The translations under genes were made by a program, and so were the position numbers. The notes beneath the pieces were generated by a model. That model had not been told where the DNA came from. It ran no database searches and saw only the letters and a list, made by a program, of their open reading frames with translations. Below, piece by piece: positions 23,211 through 32,885 of a stretch of 64,000 nucleotides of DNA; position 1 is the stretch's first letter, and each line of letters opens with the position of its first letter. This stretch comes from Diphasiastrum complanatum (lineage: Eukaryota > Streptophyta > Lycopodiopsida > Lycopodiales > Lycopodiaceae): assembly GCA_029204225.1 (NCBI GenBank), contig CM055095.1, positions 29,082,845 to 29,146,844 of the forward strand, written 5' to 3'.

Positions 23211-23966
23211 CTTCTTGGTGAGAAATTCTAGTAATGATAAAAAATGGAGTTGAAAGGATGTTGCTTGCTATCTTAGTCTAGGATCTAACACAGATGTTGA
23301 TCCACCCTATGAGATCTAGCAACAGATGTGAGAACAAATTCTCAATACAGAAAATCAATCTATCTTAAATTTGGATCTTGCTTCAGTCACAAAAGAAGAA
23401 GCACATGCAAGGAGGAAGTCTATCTCTCCCACGAGTTTCAATGTACTGATAAACTCTCTAGGAACTTACTTTCAACTCAAACACAGTAATATGTGTGAAA
23501 TGAAAAGTCTAAGACCTTATAACACTCACTTCTATCCAATTCTACTTGATTGACAGTGAAAATTGATGAAAATGGTGAAAAAGACAGATGTGTGCTCACT
23601 TTGGCATATCCCACGAGTTGAGTACCCTCTCAGACTCTCTGATTGCCTAAAACTCTTCTAAAAACAAATCAAATTGATTCAGAAACAAGAGCAACACATT
23701 CTACTCTCCAATACCCATCCAAGAAGCTATAGAACATCAAATTTGGATCATTCCTTGAGAAGTAGCACTCATTAATGAGGGATGATTTCACACGTGTGAG
23801 CTCTTTGTCCGTACAGAGCTCCGCTGGATTAGATCAGCCTTGATTTGACACACTTATGATCCACAGATTGCTTGTTTCTCAGCGAGTTTGAATCCCTCTC
23901 CAAAATCCAAGTTCCTGCAAGCAAAAACACTGATGATCTGATGTATACACCCTCACCTCTTCAGAG

Positions 23967-23984
23967 CATGAAGCTCTGATACCA
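23967..23984 (-). promoter_or_regulatory. Primer-binding site of C1
   Basis: Minus-strand TGGTATCAGAGCTTCATG, the canonical initiator Met-tRNA complement in its first 12 bases, next to the 5' LTR. Confidence 0.95.
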
Positions 23985-24700
23985 TGTGAAATTTTTAGCA
24001 CATGTGAACTTCACCACACACCCTACAGGATCTTACTGAGGTGTTGTGATTGCACAAGATTGATCAAAGAACAGTATGCTTGAAAAATCTAAGGCAAGAG
24101 CACAATGGCATACATCTGATGAAAAAATCTAACTCTTCACTATGATAAATGAATGTCAGAAATAATTCTAAGTGTTCAGTATGGGGAAAAGAGGCTGCTC
24201 TCGGGTACAGAGAAAAAATCAAGCATAGAAAACTCGGGTAGAGAGAGAATGAGTCCAAAACACCAAAATCTCAATTTCACAATATGGCAAAACATGCCCA
24301 GCTTTCCCTACATGAGAGAGACTCGAATTCCTACGGTGGAGTTGCATGGAAAGTCCACTTAACTGAACTAATTCACCTACCAGAGATCCACATGTGTAAC
24401 TGCATGCATGTATGTTGCATGTACTGCATGTCAACTCATAAAACTGCCTAGACATGTGTAGATCACAGAAACTACTTTGCATATTGCATGTGGCTTGCAT
24501 GCATACAATAAAACTTTGCATGTTATCTAAACATATGCATGTCATCATAATTGAACCTATCTAACTCAAATCCGAGCTACACTAGAAGGATATGTGTTCA
24601 ATTCACACTCCTTTTATGTACAACATGAATTTTAGTGGAAATCACTATGGACATGACCCCAAACTCGAGATAGGAAGATTATATTTTAATAATCTTCACA
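23985..24700 (-). repeat. 5' LTR of C1 (716 bp)
   Basis: Pairs with 18509-19237. Plus-strand ends are tgtgaaattt and aatcttcaca. Confidence 0.95.
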
Positions 24701-25455
24701 CGTGGTACTCTTGCATTGATGAACACTTCAAGCGAAGGGGAATGGTAAAGAGTGATGCTGATCCTAATCTTTACATTCTTAGGCAAAACTCAAATATAGT
24801 GTTCATTGTCCTCTATGTCAATGATTTGATTATTACAGAAAGTATTATGGGCTTAATTGATGAAATCAAATCATACCTTTCCAATACCTTTGATATGAGT
24901 GATTTAGGGTTGATGCATTATTGTCTTGGTATTAAAGTTTGGCAAAAGGAAGACAGTGTTATTCTTACGCAAAGCAAGTATGCACGGGATCTATTGTATA
25001 AGTTCAATATGCAGGATTGCAAGTCACTAAGTACTACAATGGAGGCCAATACCAAACTTTCTGCATTTGATGTAGCCGAGAAAGTTGATGCATACTTATA
25101 TAGGCAGTTAGTGGGCAATTTAATCTATTTGACACACACACATCCTGACATTGCTTGTGATGTTGGTGTGGTAAGTCAATTTATGCAAGAGCCTAGTTAG
25201 ACTCACTAGAAAGCTGCTAAACGTATTTTGAGATATGTTTGAGGCACGTCAAATTTTGGCTTGAAGTATGATCAGTCTGAAGCCCTAATGTTGGTAGATT
25301 ATACAGATGCTGATTGGGCAGGAAATATTGATGATAGACGATCTACCAACGGTTATACATTTAGCTATGGTACAACTACTATTTCTTGGAGCAGCAAGAA
25401 GCAACCCACAGTAGTCTTATCTTCGACGAAAGCTGAGTATCGTGTACTTAAAACA
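24701..25455 (+). pseudogene. Copia element H1, right part (RT to RNase H)
   Basis: Resumes the H1 polyprotein at CGTGG, the right copy of the target duplication. It reads WYSCIDEHFKRRGMVKSDAD, then the RT active site LYVNDLIIT, in which the first Asp of YVDD is Asn. Next come DLGLMHYCLGIKVWQKEDSV, ANTKLSAFD and LVGNLIYLTHTHPDIACDVG. Stops follow at 25198, 25207 and 25240. The RNase H start has DYTDADWAGNIDDRRSTNGY and SWSSKKQPTVVLSSTKAEYR, where the element is truncated. Confidence 0.9.
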
Positions 25456-25901
25456 AATTTCTTTTTTTTCTTCAGGCAGTCTTCTGAAAGGTGCCTCTTC
25501 TCCATACATGAGAAACAAAGCCACCGGTCCTTGCCTTGCATAGGCAGCGTGATCTAGCTTCACACACTTTTTTCTTCCATAGAAATTGGTGTTTGGCTTG
25601 TCCTTGCCCTGCTTCTTGAGAACTTTCTTTTTTTTCTACTTAGTCTTGGGAAATATATGTCCGTCTGACTGAAGGCCTATACAAATTGAGCTAAGTCTAA
25701 CTCGGGAGGAGGGGGTGGTGAAGAATGTCCTCATCCGAGAGTATGATAGGATCCAAGGTAAAATGGCAAGAGCTTGGTAACAAAATGTCTTGGGAAACTT
25801 GAGAGCTCTTACTCAAGGAAGCTGGGCCAAAACAAGTTTCTCAATGATGAGAATGGAGGCTATACTCCCCAACCCCACCATTTTCCTTTTCTTTTTGGCC
25901 T
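25456..25901 (-). pseudogene. Retrotransposon gag scrap with zinc knuckle
   Basis: The minus strand at 25476-25517 reads CFSCMEKRHLSEDC, a CX2CX4HX4C knuckle lacking the usual Gly, followed by a Lys run. Upstream is a lysine-rich segment (LKKQGKDKPNTNFYGRKKC). The remainder, to the C2 insertion at 25902, is not readable. With 30706-31220 this is the sequence into which C2 inserted. The superfamily cannot be fixed from the knuckle alone. Confidence 0.5.
25897..25901 (+). repeat. Left target-site duplication of C2
   Basis: GGCCT, identical to 30706-30710. Confidence 0.9.
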
Positions 25902-26590
25902 TGCCAAAAATGCAACAAAATAAACCCATTTGATCCTAGAAATGATGGAGAAAGCACCTACCTAAGATCCAAACAAGATGTAGAAACTAGATTACTAATC
26001 AATGCATTTATTTCTAGCTTATCTTGGCTTGAACTCCATGAATTAGCTCCAAAATCATGCCAAACTCTTCACACGTGTGATTGTACAATCTACTGCTACC
26101 TATGTACTGTACCTGCACCTCCAAACTCATCCAATGACCACAAAAAATCATATGCCAATAGCATTCATCATTCAAATCATAGACTCAAACTAGTCAAGAA
26201 GGAAAATCTCGGTTTTGTTCATCATTGGATGGAAATCCCATCACATATTTATACATGTAGAGCTCGGATGTGATCATATTAGGGCTTCTATGCATTCATC
26301 ACATCCTAACCCTAACATCTAACCTAAGGATCCACTTGATCCACCCTAATTAGGGTCAATACCTCAAGATCCAAAAACAATAAAAAAAAATTGTTATTTT
26401 AAGCTCATATTTTTTCTCTACCCTATCCATGCACTCTTTGGCCACATTCCAAAGCTACCATTCCAAAACTAGGTTAATGATTTGACTTAGAATAAGGTAT
26501 CCTACGCTTTTGGCACGTGTGACATCCCACAACATGGCCTCGAAGTCATTTACAAGTGAATTATGCAAACTAGCTTGTGTAATTTTAACA
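25902..26590 (-). repeat. 3' LTR of C2 (689 bp)
   Basis: Plus-strand ends are tgccaaaaatg and gtgtaattttaaca; the minus strand starts TGTTAAAATTACAC. A TCACACGTGTGA palindrome lies near 26070. The left end (tgcc) departs from the right LTR (tgta). Confidence 0.9.
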
Positions 26591-26604
26591 CTCCTCCTCA
26601 CAAC
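26591..26604 (-). promoter_or_regulatory. Polypurine tract of C2
   Basis: Minus-strand GTTGTGAGGAGGAG directly before the 3' LTR. Confidence 0.75.
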
Positions 26605-26639
26605 TAGTTTGAAAATAACATAGATTTTCTTATCAACCC

Positions 26640-27200
26640 TAGGGTTGATTCTTTGAAGTGGTTTAGTGAGGATATCAACAGCACATTTACTACTTGTCGC
26701 ATGCTCCAAAGGTATCTCCTTAGATTGCACCCTTTCTCTCACAAAATGATGAGAGATCTCAATATGTTTTGACCTTGCATGGAAGATTGGATTGGTTGCA
26801 AGGTGTTGGGTTGAAATGTTGTCATTACAAAGAGTTAGAACAACAACTTTGTACTCGGCCTTGGTTGAAGAAAGTGAAATAGTTTCTTATTTCTTTGACA
26901 CCCAAAAACAATTCCTCCACCAATGAATGGTGCATAGGCACTTGTGGACTTTCTATCCCTTTTATCACCTATAAAATTCAAGTCACTCAAGGCATGCAAA
27001 TCAATAACATCTCCTCTATAGAGAATTTTATGATCTTGAGTGCCCGAGATGTATCTCAATATCCTTTTAGCACTTTTCCAATGTATGATCAATGGATCTT
27101 GCATATAATGACTTAGCCTACACACACTAAAGCATAGATCAAGCCTATAAAGAGTGATGTCCATAAAGGATGCTTCATCATGCTCCATTGGTGTTTCTAT
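26640..27200 (-). pseudogene. RNase H and RT tail of C2
   Basis: Joined to IN at about 27200, it reads IETPMEHDEASFMDITLYR. About a dozen codons are missing before LDLCFSVCRLSHYMQDPLII, then come WKSAKRILRYISGTQDHKIL and DRKSTSAYAPFIGGG. A second deletion removes the segment between the EYK region and CNDNISTQHLATNPIFHAR. The end is KHIEISHHFVRERVQSKEIP and AVDILTKPLQRINP. No RT catalytic box remains. Confidence 0.9.
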
Positions 27201-28140
27201 ATACCTTGTAACATTTGCTTGCATTGCCATACCCGAGCATGATCCCCTTGATTGATGATGGATCCTCCTTGGTCCTTGTCTCCAAAGGTGTATGCACATA
27301 GAAAATGCATCCAAACACCTTTAAGTCCTTGAGATTGGGCTTCCTCCCACACAAGACTTCAAATGGTGTTTTGTCTTCTATAGAGATACATGGAACTCTA
27401 TTCATCAAATGGTTAGGACAAGTGAGAGCTTCTCCGCAAAAAGACTTTGGTAAACATGCATCAATCCTTAAGGCTTAAGAACATTCACATAATGTCCTAT
27501 TCCTCCTCTTGGCTACCACATTTTGTTGAGGGGTATAAGGACAAGACAATTCTTTCTTAATCCCTTCTTGATCACAAAAATCTTTAAATTCATTGGAGAT
27601 ATATTCTCCACCATTATCACTCCTAAAAGTCTTGATCTTGTGATGATAATGCTTTTCAACAAATGCTTTGAATTTTAAAATTTTTTCACATACTTGTGCT
27701 TTAGATGAAAGTATGAAAACCCAACATGTAATCATCTATGACTGTAACAAAAATGGTGGCACCTCCATTGGACTTTGTACTTGCAAAGTGTACATCCAAG
27801 TGGATCAACTCAAGTTGGTGAGTTGACTTTGTGATGGAACTTTAGAAAGCTTTCTTAGGTGCCTTTGAAAGGGCACATGCTTCACATACCTTCTCCTCCT
27901 TTTCCAAGGATCTTAGAATTCCTAAGGCAAGATCCTCCTTGCACATGACCTCCTTTTAACTTGAGTTAATGTGGCCAAGTCTCTTGTGCCATAAATCATT
28001 CCTCGGTTAGCATCACAACATTAGCATCCACATAGGCATCTAGCTTGAACAATCTTCCAAACCTTATGCCTCTAGAAATGACCTTGCCATCCTTCTTGAT
28101 GTTACATGAATTTTTGGTGAACTCCACAATAAATCCATTG
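27200..28140 (-). pseudogene. Integrase of C2, catalytic Glu replaced by Lys
   Basis: The zinc-site region is decayed but readable (HLAT-like segment, then VCEACALSKAPKKAF). ELIHLDVHFASTKSNGG has the first Asp and FRSDNGGEYISNEFKDFC the second. SCPYTPQQNVVAKRRNRTLC has Lys (AAG) where the catalytic Glu is expected, as in C1. The rest (LPKSFCGEALTCPNHLMNRV, DLKVFGCIFYVHTPLE, IKGIMLGYGNASKCYKVY) runs to the deletion junction. Stops occur after CECS and near 27750. Confidence 0.9.
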
Positions 28141-29334
28141 TTAAATCAATTGTCCTACATTAAGCAAGTTCGGTGTCTTTGAATAAACCCAAAGACTGCA
28201 GCAAAACTGTACATTAAGCAAGTTCTTAGTGATACTAGGAATGTAAAGTACACCATCAATCTTGATATTCCTTGAAGATCCCAAGCATAAAGGTATGGAT
28301 CCTATGTCTTCTACCTTACAAGCATGATCATTTGCTGTAAAAATTGACTTGACAGGTCCATCATAGGTGGATAAGTTTGAAAAATACTCCCTCTTACTTG
28401 TCATGTGGGAGCTAGCCCCACTATCTATCCACCAAGGGTCTTCACCTCTTATGCTTGAAGATGAGAAACTTGAGATCATGAGAGAGTCTTCATGAGAGCT
28501 CTCTTCTTCCTCTTGGCCTAGGTTTGCTTGAATTTGAGCTTGCTTCCTCTTGAAGCACTCCGAGGCATAGTGCCCCATCTTGCTACAAAAGTAGCACTTG
28601 ATCTTTGACTTATCCTTCTTTGGCTTGCTCGAGCTTGGACTTGAAGATCCTTCTTGATATTCACCTTTGACTTGGTTCTTCTTGAAGGCAGCTCCTTTGC
28701 CTTTGGACTTGCATGTGCTCTTGGTGAAAAGAGCCTTGTCATCTCCATCATTGAGGGAGAGCTTCTCCATCCTTGATTGATGTGAGTTCTCCTACTCTCC
28801 TCGGCCATGAAGACTCCTTGGAGATCTTCAAGTGAGGGAAACTTTCCCATAATTGCATAGCCTTGCACCAAGTTAGCAAAATCCACAATTGAACAAGTTC
28901 ACATTCCTTTATGGAATCTCCTATGTAAGCAAGCTCCTTGTTTAAGTCCTTAACTCTCAACACATATGAATGACCACTCTCTCCTTTAGCTTGGAAACAT
29001 TGCACGATTTGATTTTGCAAGGATAGCAACCTTAAAGTGTTCTTGGATTCATTTATCTTTTGGAGAGTTTCCCATGCTTCTTGAGCCAAGGTGAAAACAC
29101 CTACCTCCTCATTAGCAACATTCATTTTTATACAATGGAGGGCAACCTTGCACCTCTTCTTGTACCTTGTAGCTTCTTGAGGGTGAATAGGCTCATCCTC
29201 CTCTTCACCACTCACTATATCCATTAGATCTTGTAAAACAAGAATTGCTTCCATTATTAGCTTCCAAATTGAATAATTAGAAGCATTCAATCTATCATTT
29301 GGATCCAAAAGATATGCATTCAAGGAAGCCATCT
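28141..29334 (-). pseudogene. Gag and protease of C2, carrying a short in-frame insertion
   Basis: ATG at 29334 gives MASLNAYLLDPNDRLNASNY, VLQDLMDIVSGEEEDEPIHP and the gag core to about 28890. One frame change later come DFANLVQGYAIMGKFPSLED and MEKLSLNDGDDKALFTKS. The knuckle CYFCSKMGHYASECFKRK and protease WWIDSGASSHMTS follow. Then comes DGVLYIPSITKNLLNV, interrupted by the 38-bp insertion plus 16-bp duplication (54 nt, 18 codons), and PNLLNVGQLI. The insertion keeps the frame open. Confidence 0.9.
28172..28209 (-). mobile_element. Short inserted sequence, copy in C2 (38 bp)
   Basis: Flanked by two identical 16-bp repeats, tacattaagcaagttc, at 28156-28171 and 28210-28225. On the minus strand the insert begins CAGTTTTGCTGCAG and ends CAAAGACACC. 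Its first 37 bases are identical to 43606-43642. It contains a GTCTTTG...CAAAGAC stem with an 8-nt loop. Elements B and C1 have the same site without the insert and with the 16-bp target once (TKNLLSVGQL and TKNLISVGQL), so the duplication is a true insertion scar. Confidence 0.8.
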
Positions 29335-30013
29335 CTCTCTCATCAAGAGCTTGATCACAAAAAAATGGATGCAAAATAGAAATGACTGAAAGACTAGCTA
29401 TCAAGAAAGCTCAAAACTTGACCTCTCAATAAGATCCTACCTGATCCTAAGCCAAATCAAATCTTTTAATGACAACAAGAATGGAAACTAGCTTGAATTT
29501 GTATGAAAATTGGATCTAGAATTGCCTCCTCCTTGATCTCGACTTCACAAGGACATTGAATTCTCCTAATTTGAACCAAAAGGAATCAAATGCACATAAA
29601 TGTCTCTTCAAATCATCCCTACAAGATCAGGTTGAATCATAAGGTAATAATCAATCCAAACTGTTTCATAAAAAACAAGCAAAATTGAACGACCTATTAC
29701 AATACAAAGAATGATGATCTACCTTCCTATTGAATGATTGAAAACTATTCTTTGTGATTGACTCCACAAATTGAGTAGAAACAACATGAAGAAAGCACAA
29801 AATACTTGTTATTTTGATCCAATTGATAAGAGATGATCACAACTCATATTTTGAAGTTAAAAAGCCTATAAATAAAAAACCATTATCTCCCTCTTCACTC
29901 AAATTGATCAATGATTGAAGGTACAAATCATATATTGTGTTTAGATAGCAATCAATGCTTGAATTGTATCAAAATCTATGATTCTAGCATGAATTAAAGC
30001 TCATTTCTTGGAA

Positions 30014-30027
30014 TGGCTCTGATACCA
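30014..30027 (-). promoter_or_regulatory. Primer-binding site of C2
   Basis: Minus-strand TGGTATCAGAGCCA next to the 5' LTR; initiator Met-tRNA complement. Confidence 0.95.
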
Positions 30028-30705
30028 TGTAAAAAATGCAGTAAAATAATCCCATTATATCCTAGAAATGATGGAGAAAGCAACTACTTAAGATCAAAAC
30101 AAGATCTAGAAGCTAGATTACTAGTCAATGCATTGATTTTTAGCTTATCTCGGCTTGAACTCCATGAATTAGCTCCAATATCATGCCAAACTCTTCCCAC
30201 ATGTAAGTGTATGGCCTGCTGCTGCCTATGTACTGTACCTGCACCTCCAAACTCATCCAATAATCACAAAAAATCATATGCCAATAGCATTCATCATTCA
30301 AATCATAGACTCAAACTAGTCAATAAGGAAAATTTCGATTTTGCTCATCATTGGATGGAAATCCCATCACATATTTATGCATGTAGAGCTCAGATCTGAG
30401 CATATTAGGGCTTCTATGCATTTATCACTAACATCTAACCTAAAGATCCACTTGAACCACCCTAATTAGGGTCAATACCTTGAGATCAAAAAACAATGAA
30501 AAAATTGTTATTTTAAGCTCATAGTTTTTCTCTACCTATCCATGCACTCTTTGGCCACATTCCAAAGGTACCATTCCAAATCTAGGTTAATGATTTGACT
30601 TAGAATAAGATATCCTATGCTTTTGGCACATGTGACATCCCACAACATGGCCTCAAAGTCATTTACAAGCGAAAATTATGCAAACTAGCTTGTGTAATTT
30701 TAACA
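30028..30705 (-). repeat. 5' LTR of C2 (678 bp)
   Basis: Pairs with 25902-26590. It ends in plus-strand gtgtaattttaaca and is followed by the GGCCT duplication at 30706-30710. Confidence 0.95.
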
Positions 30706-31220
30706 GGCCTACTAGGTGGTAGGCCTTATGGATGCCACCTAGCAAGCAGATGGTCTCTAAACCAAGTGGAAACCCTTATGGGCACCACCTTACCCCCGTA
30801 TCACATGGCCACCAACCTCCCTATGCTACCTTACCCAAGGATCACTCGAGTCACAACCCACCTTAATAATCACCTCAAGTGACTCCCTTTGGTTCTATGG
30901 CCTTATGACCTTTAAAGACTCTAGAACCCTCCCAAGCCTTATCTATAGGCTAGAATAGGGTTTGGTACAATTGTACATTCATAGGAAAGGAGGTGAAAAA
31001 AAAATGTCATTTTTCTCCTTTGAGATTTGTGAGTGTTAGATTAGATGTGGTTTATAGTTATGTAGGTGGTTGTGGAGCAAGGGGGATGGAGGGAGATCAA
31101 GGAGAGCACAAGAGTGGTTTAGGGTTGTACTCCACTCAACCCTGTGGAAGTACATCCTCCACCCACTCCCCTCTTCCCAGTGCTCGAGAAACCTCCTAGG
31201 AGTTATCCTCAAAAAAACTG
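30706..31220. other. Right flank of the C2 insertion, LTR-like
   Basis: Begins with the right GGCCT. The sequence (cttatctataggctagaatagggtttgg near 30935, then a gene-less G-rich stretch to 31200) resembles an LTR promoter and leader, but no ends or partner copy are visible. The 68-codon open frame at 30993-31199 has no recognised similarity. Confidence 0.35.
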
Positions 31221-32046
31221 CATTTTAGAAAACTTCTTAGTTTTTTGAAGACTTTTAATCATAAAAAAGTATATATATGCTTGTATTAAAAACCATCAAA
31301 TATTTTTTTATACCGGTTTTTCGAAAGACTTGTCAGTTCCATTCCTATACTTTGCCGATTTTTCCGAGCACTACCTCTTCCCTATAAGGTGCAGACCTTG
31401 TTAATTGCCAAGGAGTTGTGGAATGTTGTCACAGGCACAGAAGTGAAGCCTGAAGCCTAACTTGCACTTTTTTTATAAGCTTATTCAAGCTCAAGTTACA
31501 AGCTTTTTGTAAGTTTTACAACTTAGTACTTAAGCTTATAATTTTTAATAAGTTTAAAAAGTTTTAGTTTATAAAGATTTGTTACATGCATGAGTACCTT
31601 TCAAAGTATTGTACAAGAGTACTTTAAAAGAGGTAGCCACCCCCCACCCCCCCCTTTTCCCACAACAAGGATTTTTAATTTTGCTTTTCTCAAAAAAAAT
31701 TCAAACAGTTGTTAAAACTATCAAATGTTTTTTCGAAAGATCAAAAAATAGTCATTTGTTTTGACGATTTTTTAGATTCCATCTTACAGGTTTTATAACA
31801 TTGTTTACAAAATTTTGTAGCATTAACGGCTATCAGAAAACTAGAAAAATTGTAAACATCAAGCCCCTTGGCATGCATATAAGGCCCAAAACCTATCCAA
31901 ACAACGTCGGATCTCGACGAAACAAAAAGCAAAGTTGTTTGTAGTAATCACATAATGAATAATAAGCTATCTTATCATATCAACAAGAAGATTAAGCCAA
32001 CCAAAATTTTTAAGTTAAAACAATTGCACGTTATTCACAATGATCG
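31221..32046. other. No gene seen (826 bp)
   Basis: AT-rich with a C-run (31637-31654). The part next to 32047 would be the leader of the element whose LTR lies at 32064-32885, but no gag is readable. Confidence 0.4.
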
Positions 32047-32061
32047 GTGGCTCTGATACCA
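32047..32061 (-). promoter_or_regulatory. Primer-binding site beside the LTR at 32064
   Basis: Minus-strand TGGTATCAGAGCCACC, the initiator Met-tRNA complement, two bases from the LTR end. Confidence 0.85.
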
Positions 32062-32063
32062 AC

Positions 32064-32885
32064 TGTTAGAAACTCCATCGCTGGAACTGGTCATTGTAGA
32101 GACGCAATCAGGTTATGAACGCTTCATTACTACCCAAGAGGTATTACCACTTCTCCCCCGTGCACCAGAGCCATAGATGACCATCAAGCAAGTTCAGATT
32201 TTCGATAAAGATCAGAAAAGCCATAATGTCCCATACCACCGTACCTTACTCTCGATCCTCATGACCTACCTACATTGAGGCCTAGATTATCGTCCTGACC
32301 TAACCATCAATGGAAGGGCTCTTCATTCTATAGGAGAGAATCAATGACAAGCTCTTGGAAATCCACCTCTATATGCATGATTTCAAAATTATTTACCAAA
32401 ATGAAATAGAATCAAAATCTAATCAACACATATTTAAATCTGATCCTAAACCTTTGTAAATAGGTCATACTATAGCAAGAAAACGTTTAATGCATCATCA
32501 AAATAGACATCTACGGGAACAAAAGATATGAAGATAGTATCGCTTCAAAAATCTTCAAAGATGGAATTAATCAATGGCTCTACATTTCCAGTGTAAGGTC
32601 TACTATTTATAGCTAAAAGGTGATGACTCTCTCTCCCTCCTCTCAATAGAGTCACTTGCCCTAACTTAACCACCACTTGGCCAAAATTCCTAACTAACTC
32701 AAAAAATGGGCTATTTGTATGTACAAGTGGCCAAATGAAGTTGGACCACTAAAAGGAATAGTCATTCCTCTGATTTCAAACATGTGAAAAGAATCGTGTT
32801 GACTTTATTTACAAGTTTGGCCAATGCCAAAATTAGCCAAGTATGAATTGACAAATTTTCACAAATGTGTTGGGGAACACTAACA
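32064..32885 (-). repeat. LTR of a further Copia-type element (822 bp)
   Basis: On the minus strand it starts TGTTAGTGTTCCCC and ends GTTTCTAACA, with matching TGTTAG/CTAACA ends and a primer-binding site directly downstream. A TATAAATAG promoter-like box lies on the minus strand near 32610. The internal coding region and the second LTR are absent. No similarity to the other LTRs in the window was seen. Confidence 0.75.

Larger units (their letters stand above)
18509..24700 (-). mobile_element. Complete Copia element C1, nested in H1
   Basis: A full-length element of about 6.2 kb on the minus strand: 5' LTR 23985-24700, primer site 23967-23984, gag, PR, IN, RT, RNase H, polypurine tract and 3' LTR 18509-19237. 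It splits the RT of H1 between QAPRA and WYSCIDEHF. The LTRs share a 13-bp length difference and about 26 substitutions by hand count over 716 bp (about 3.6 percent), mostly transitions, so insertion was moderately recent. The coding region carries point stops and frameshifts. Confidence 0.95.
25902..30705 (-). mobile_element. Copia element C2 with LTRs and perfect 5-bp target duplication
   Basis: Two LTRs (25902-26590 and 30028-30705) bracket gag, PR, partial IN and RNase H on the minus strand, with a primer site at 30014-30027 and a polypurine tract at 26591-26604. GGCCT flanks both ends. The RT palm is deleted (junction near 27200), so the element had lost autonomy. The LTRs are clearly more diverged than those of C1, so this insertion is probably older. 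Confidence 0.95.
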
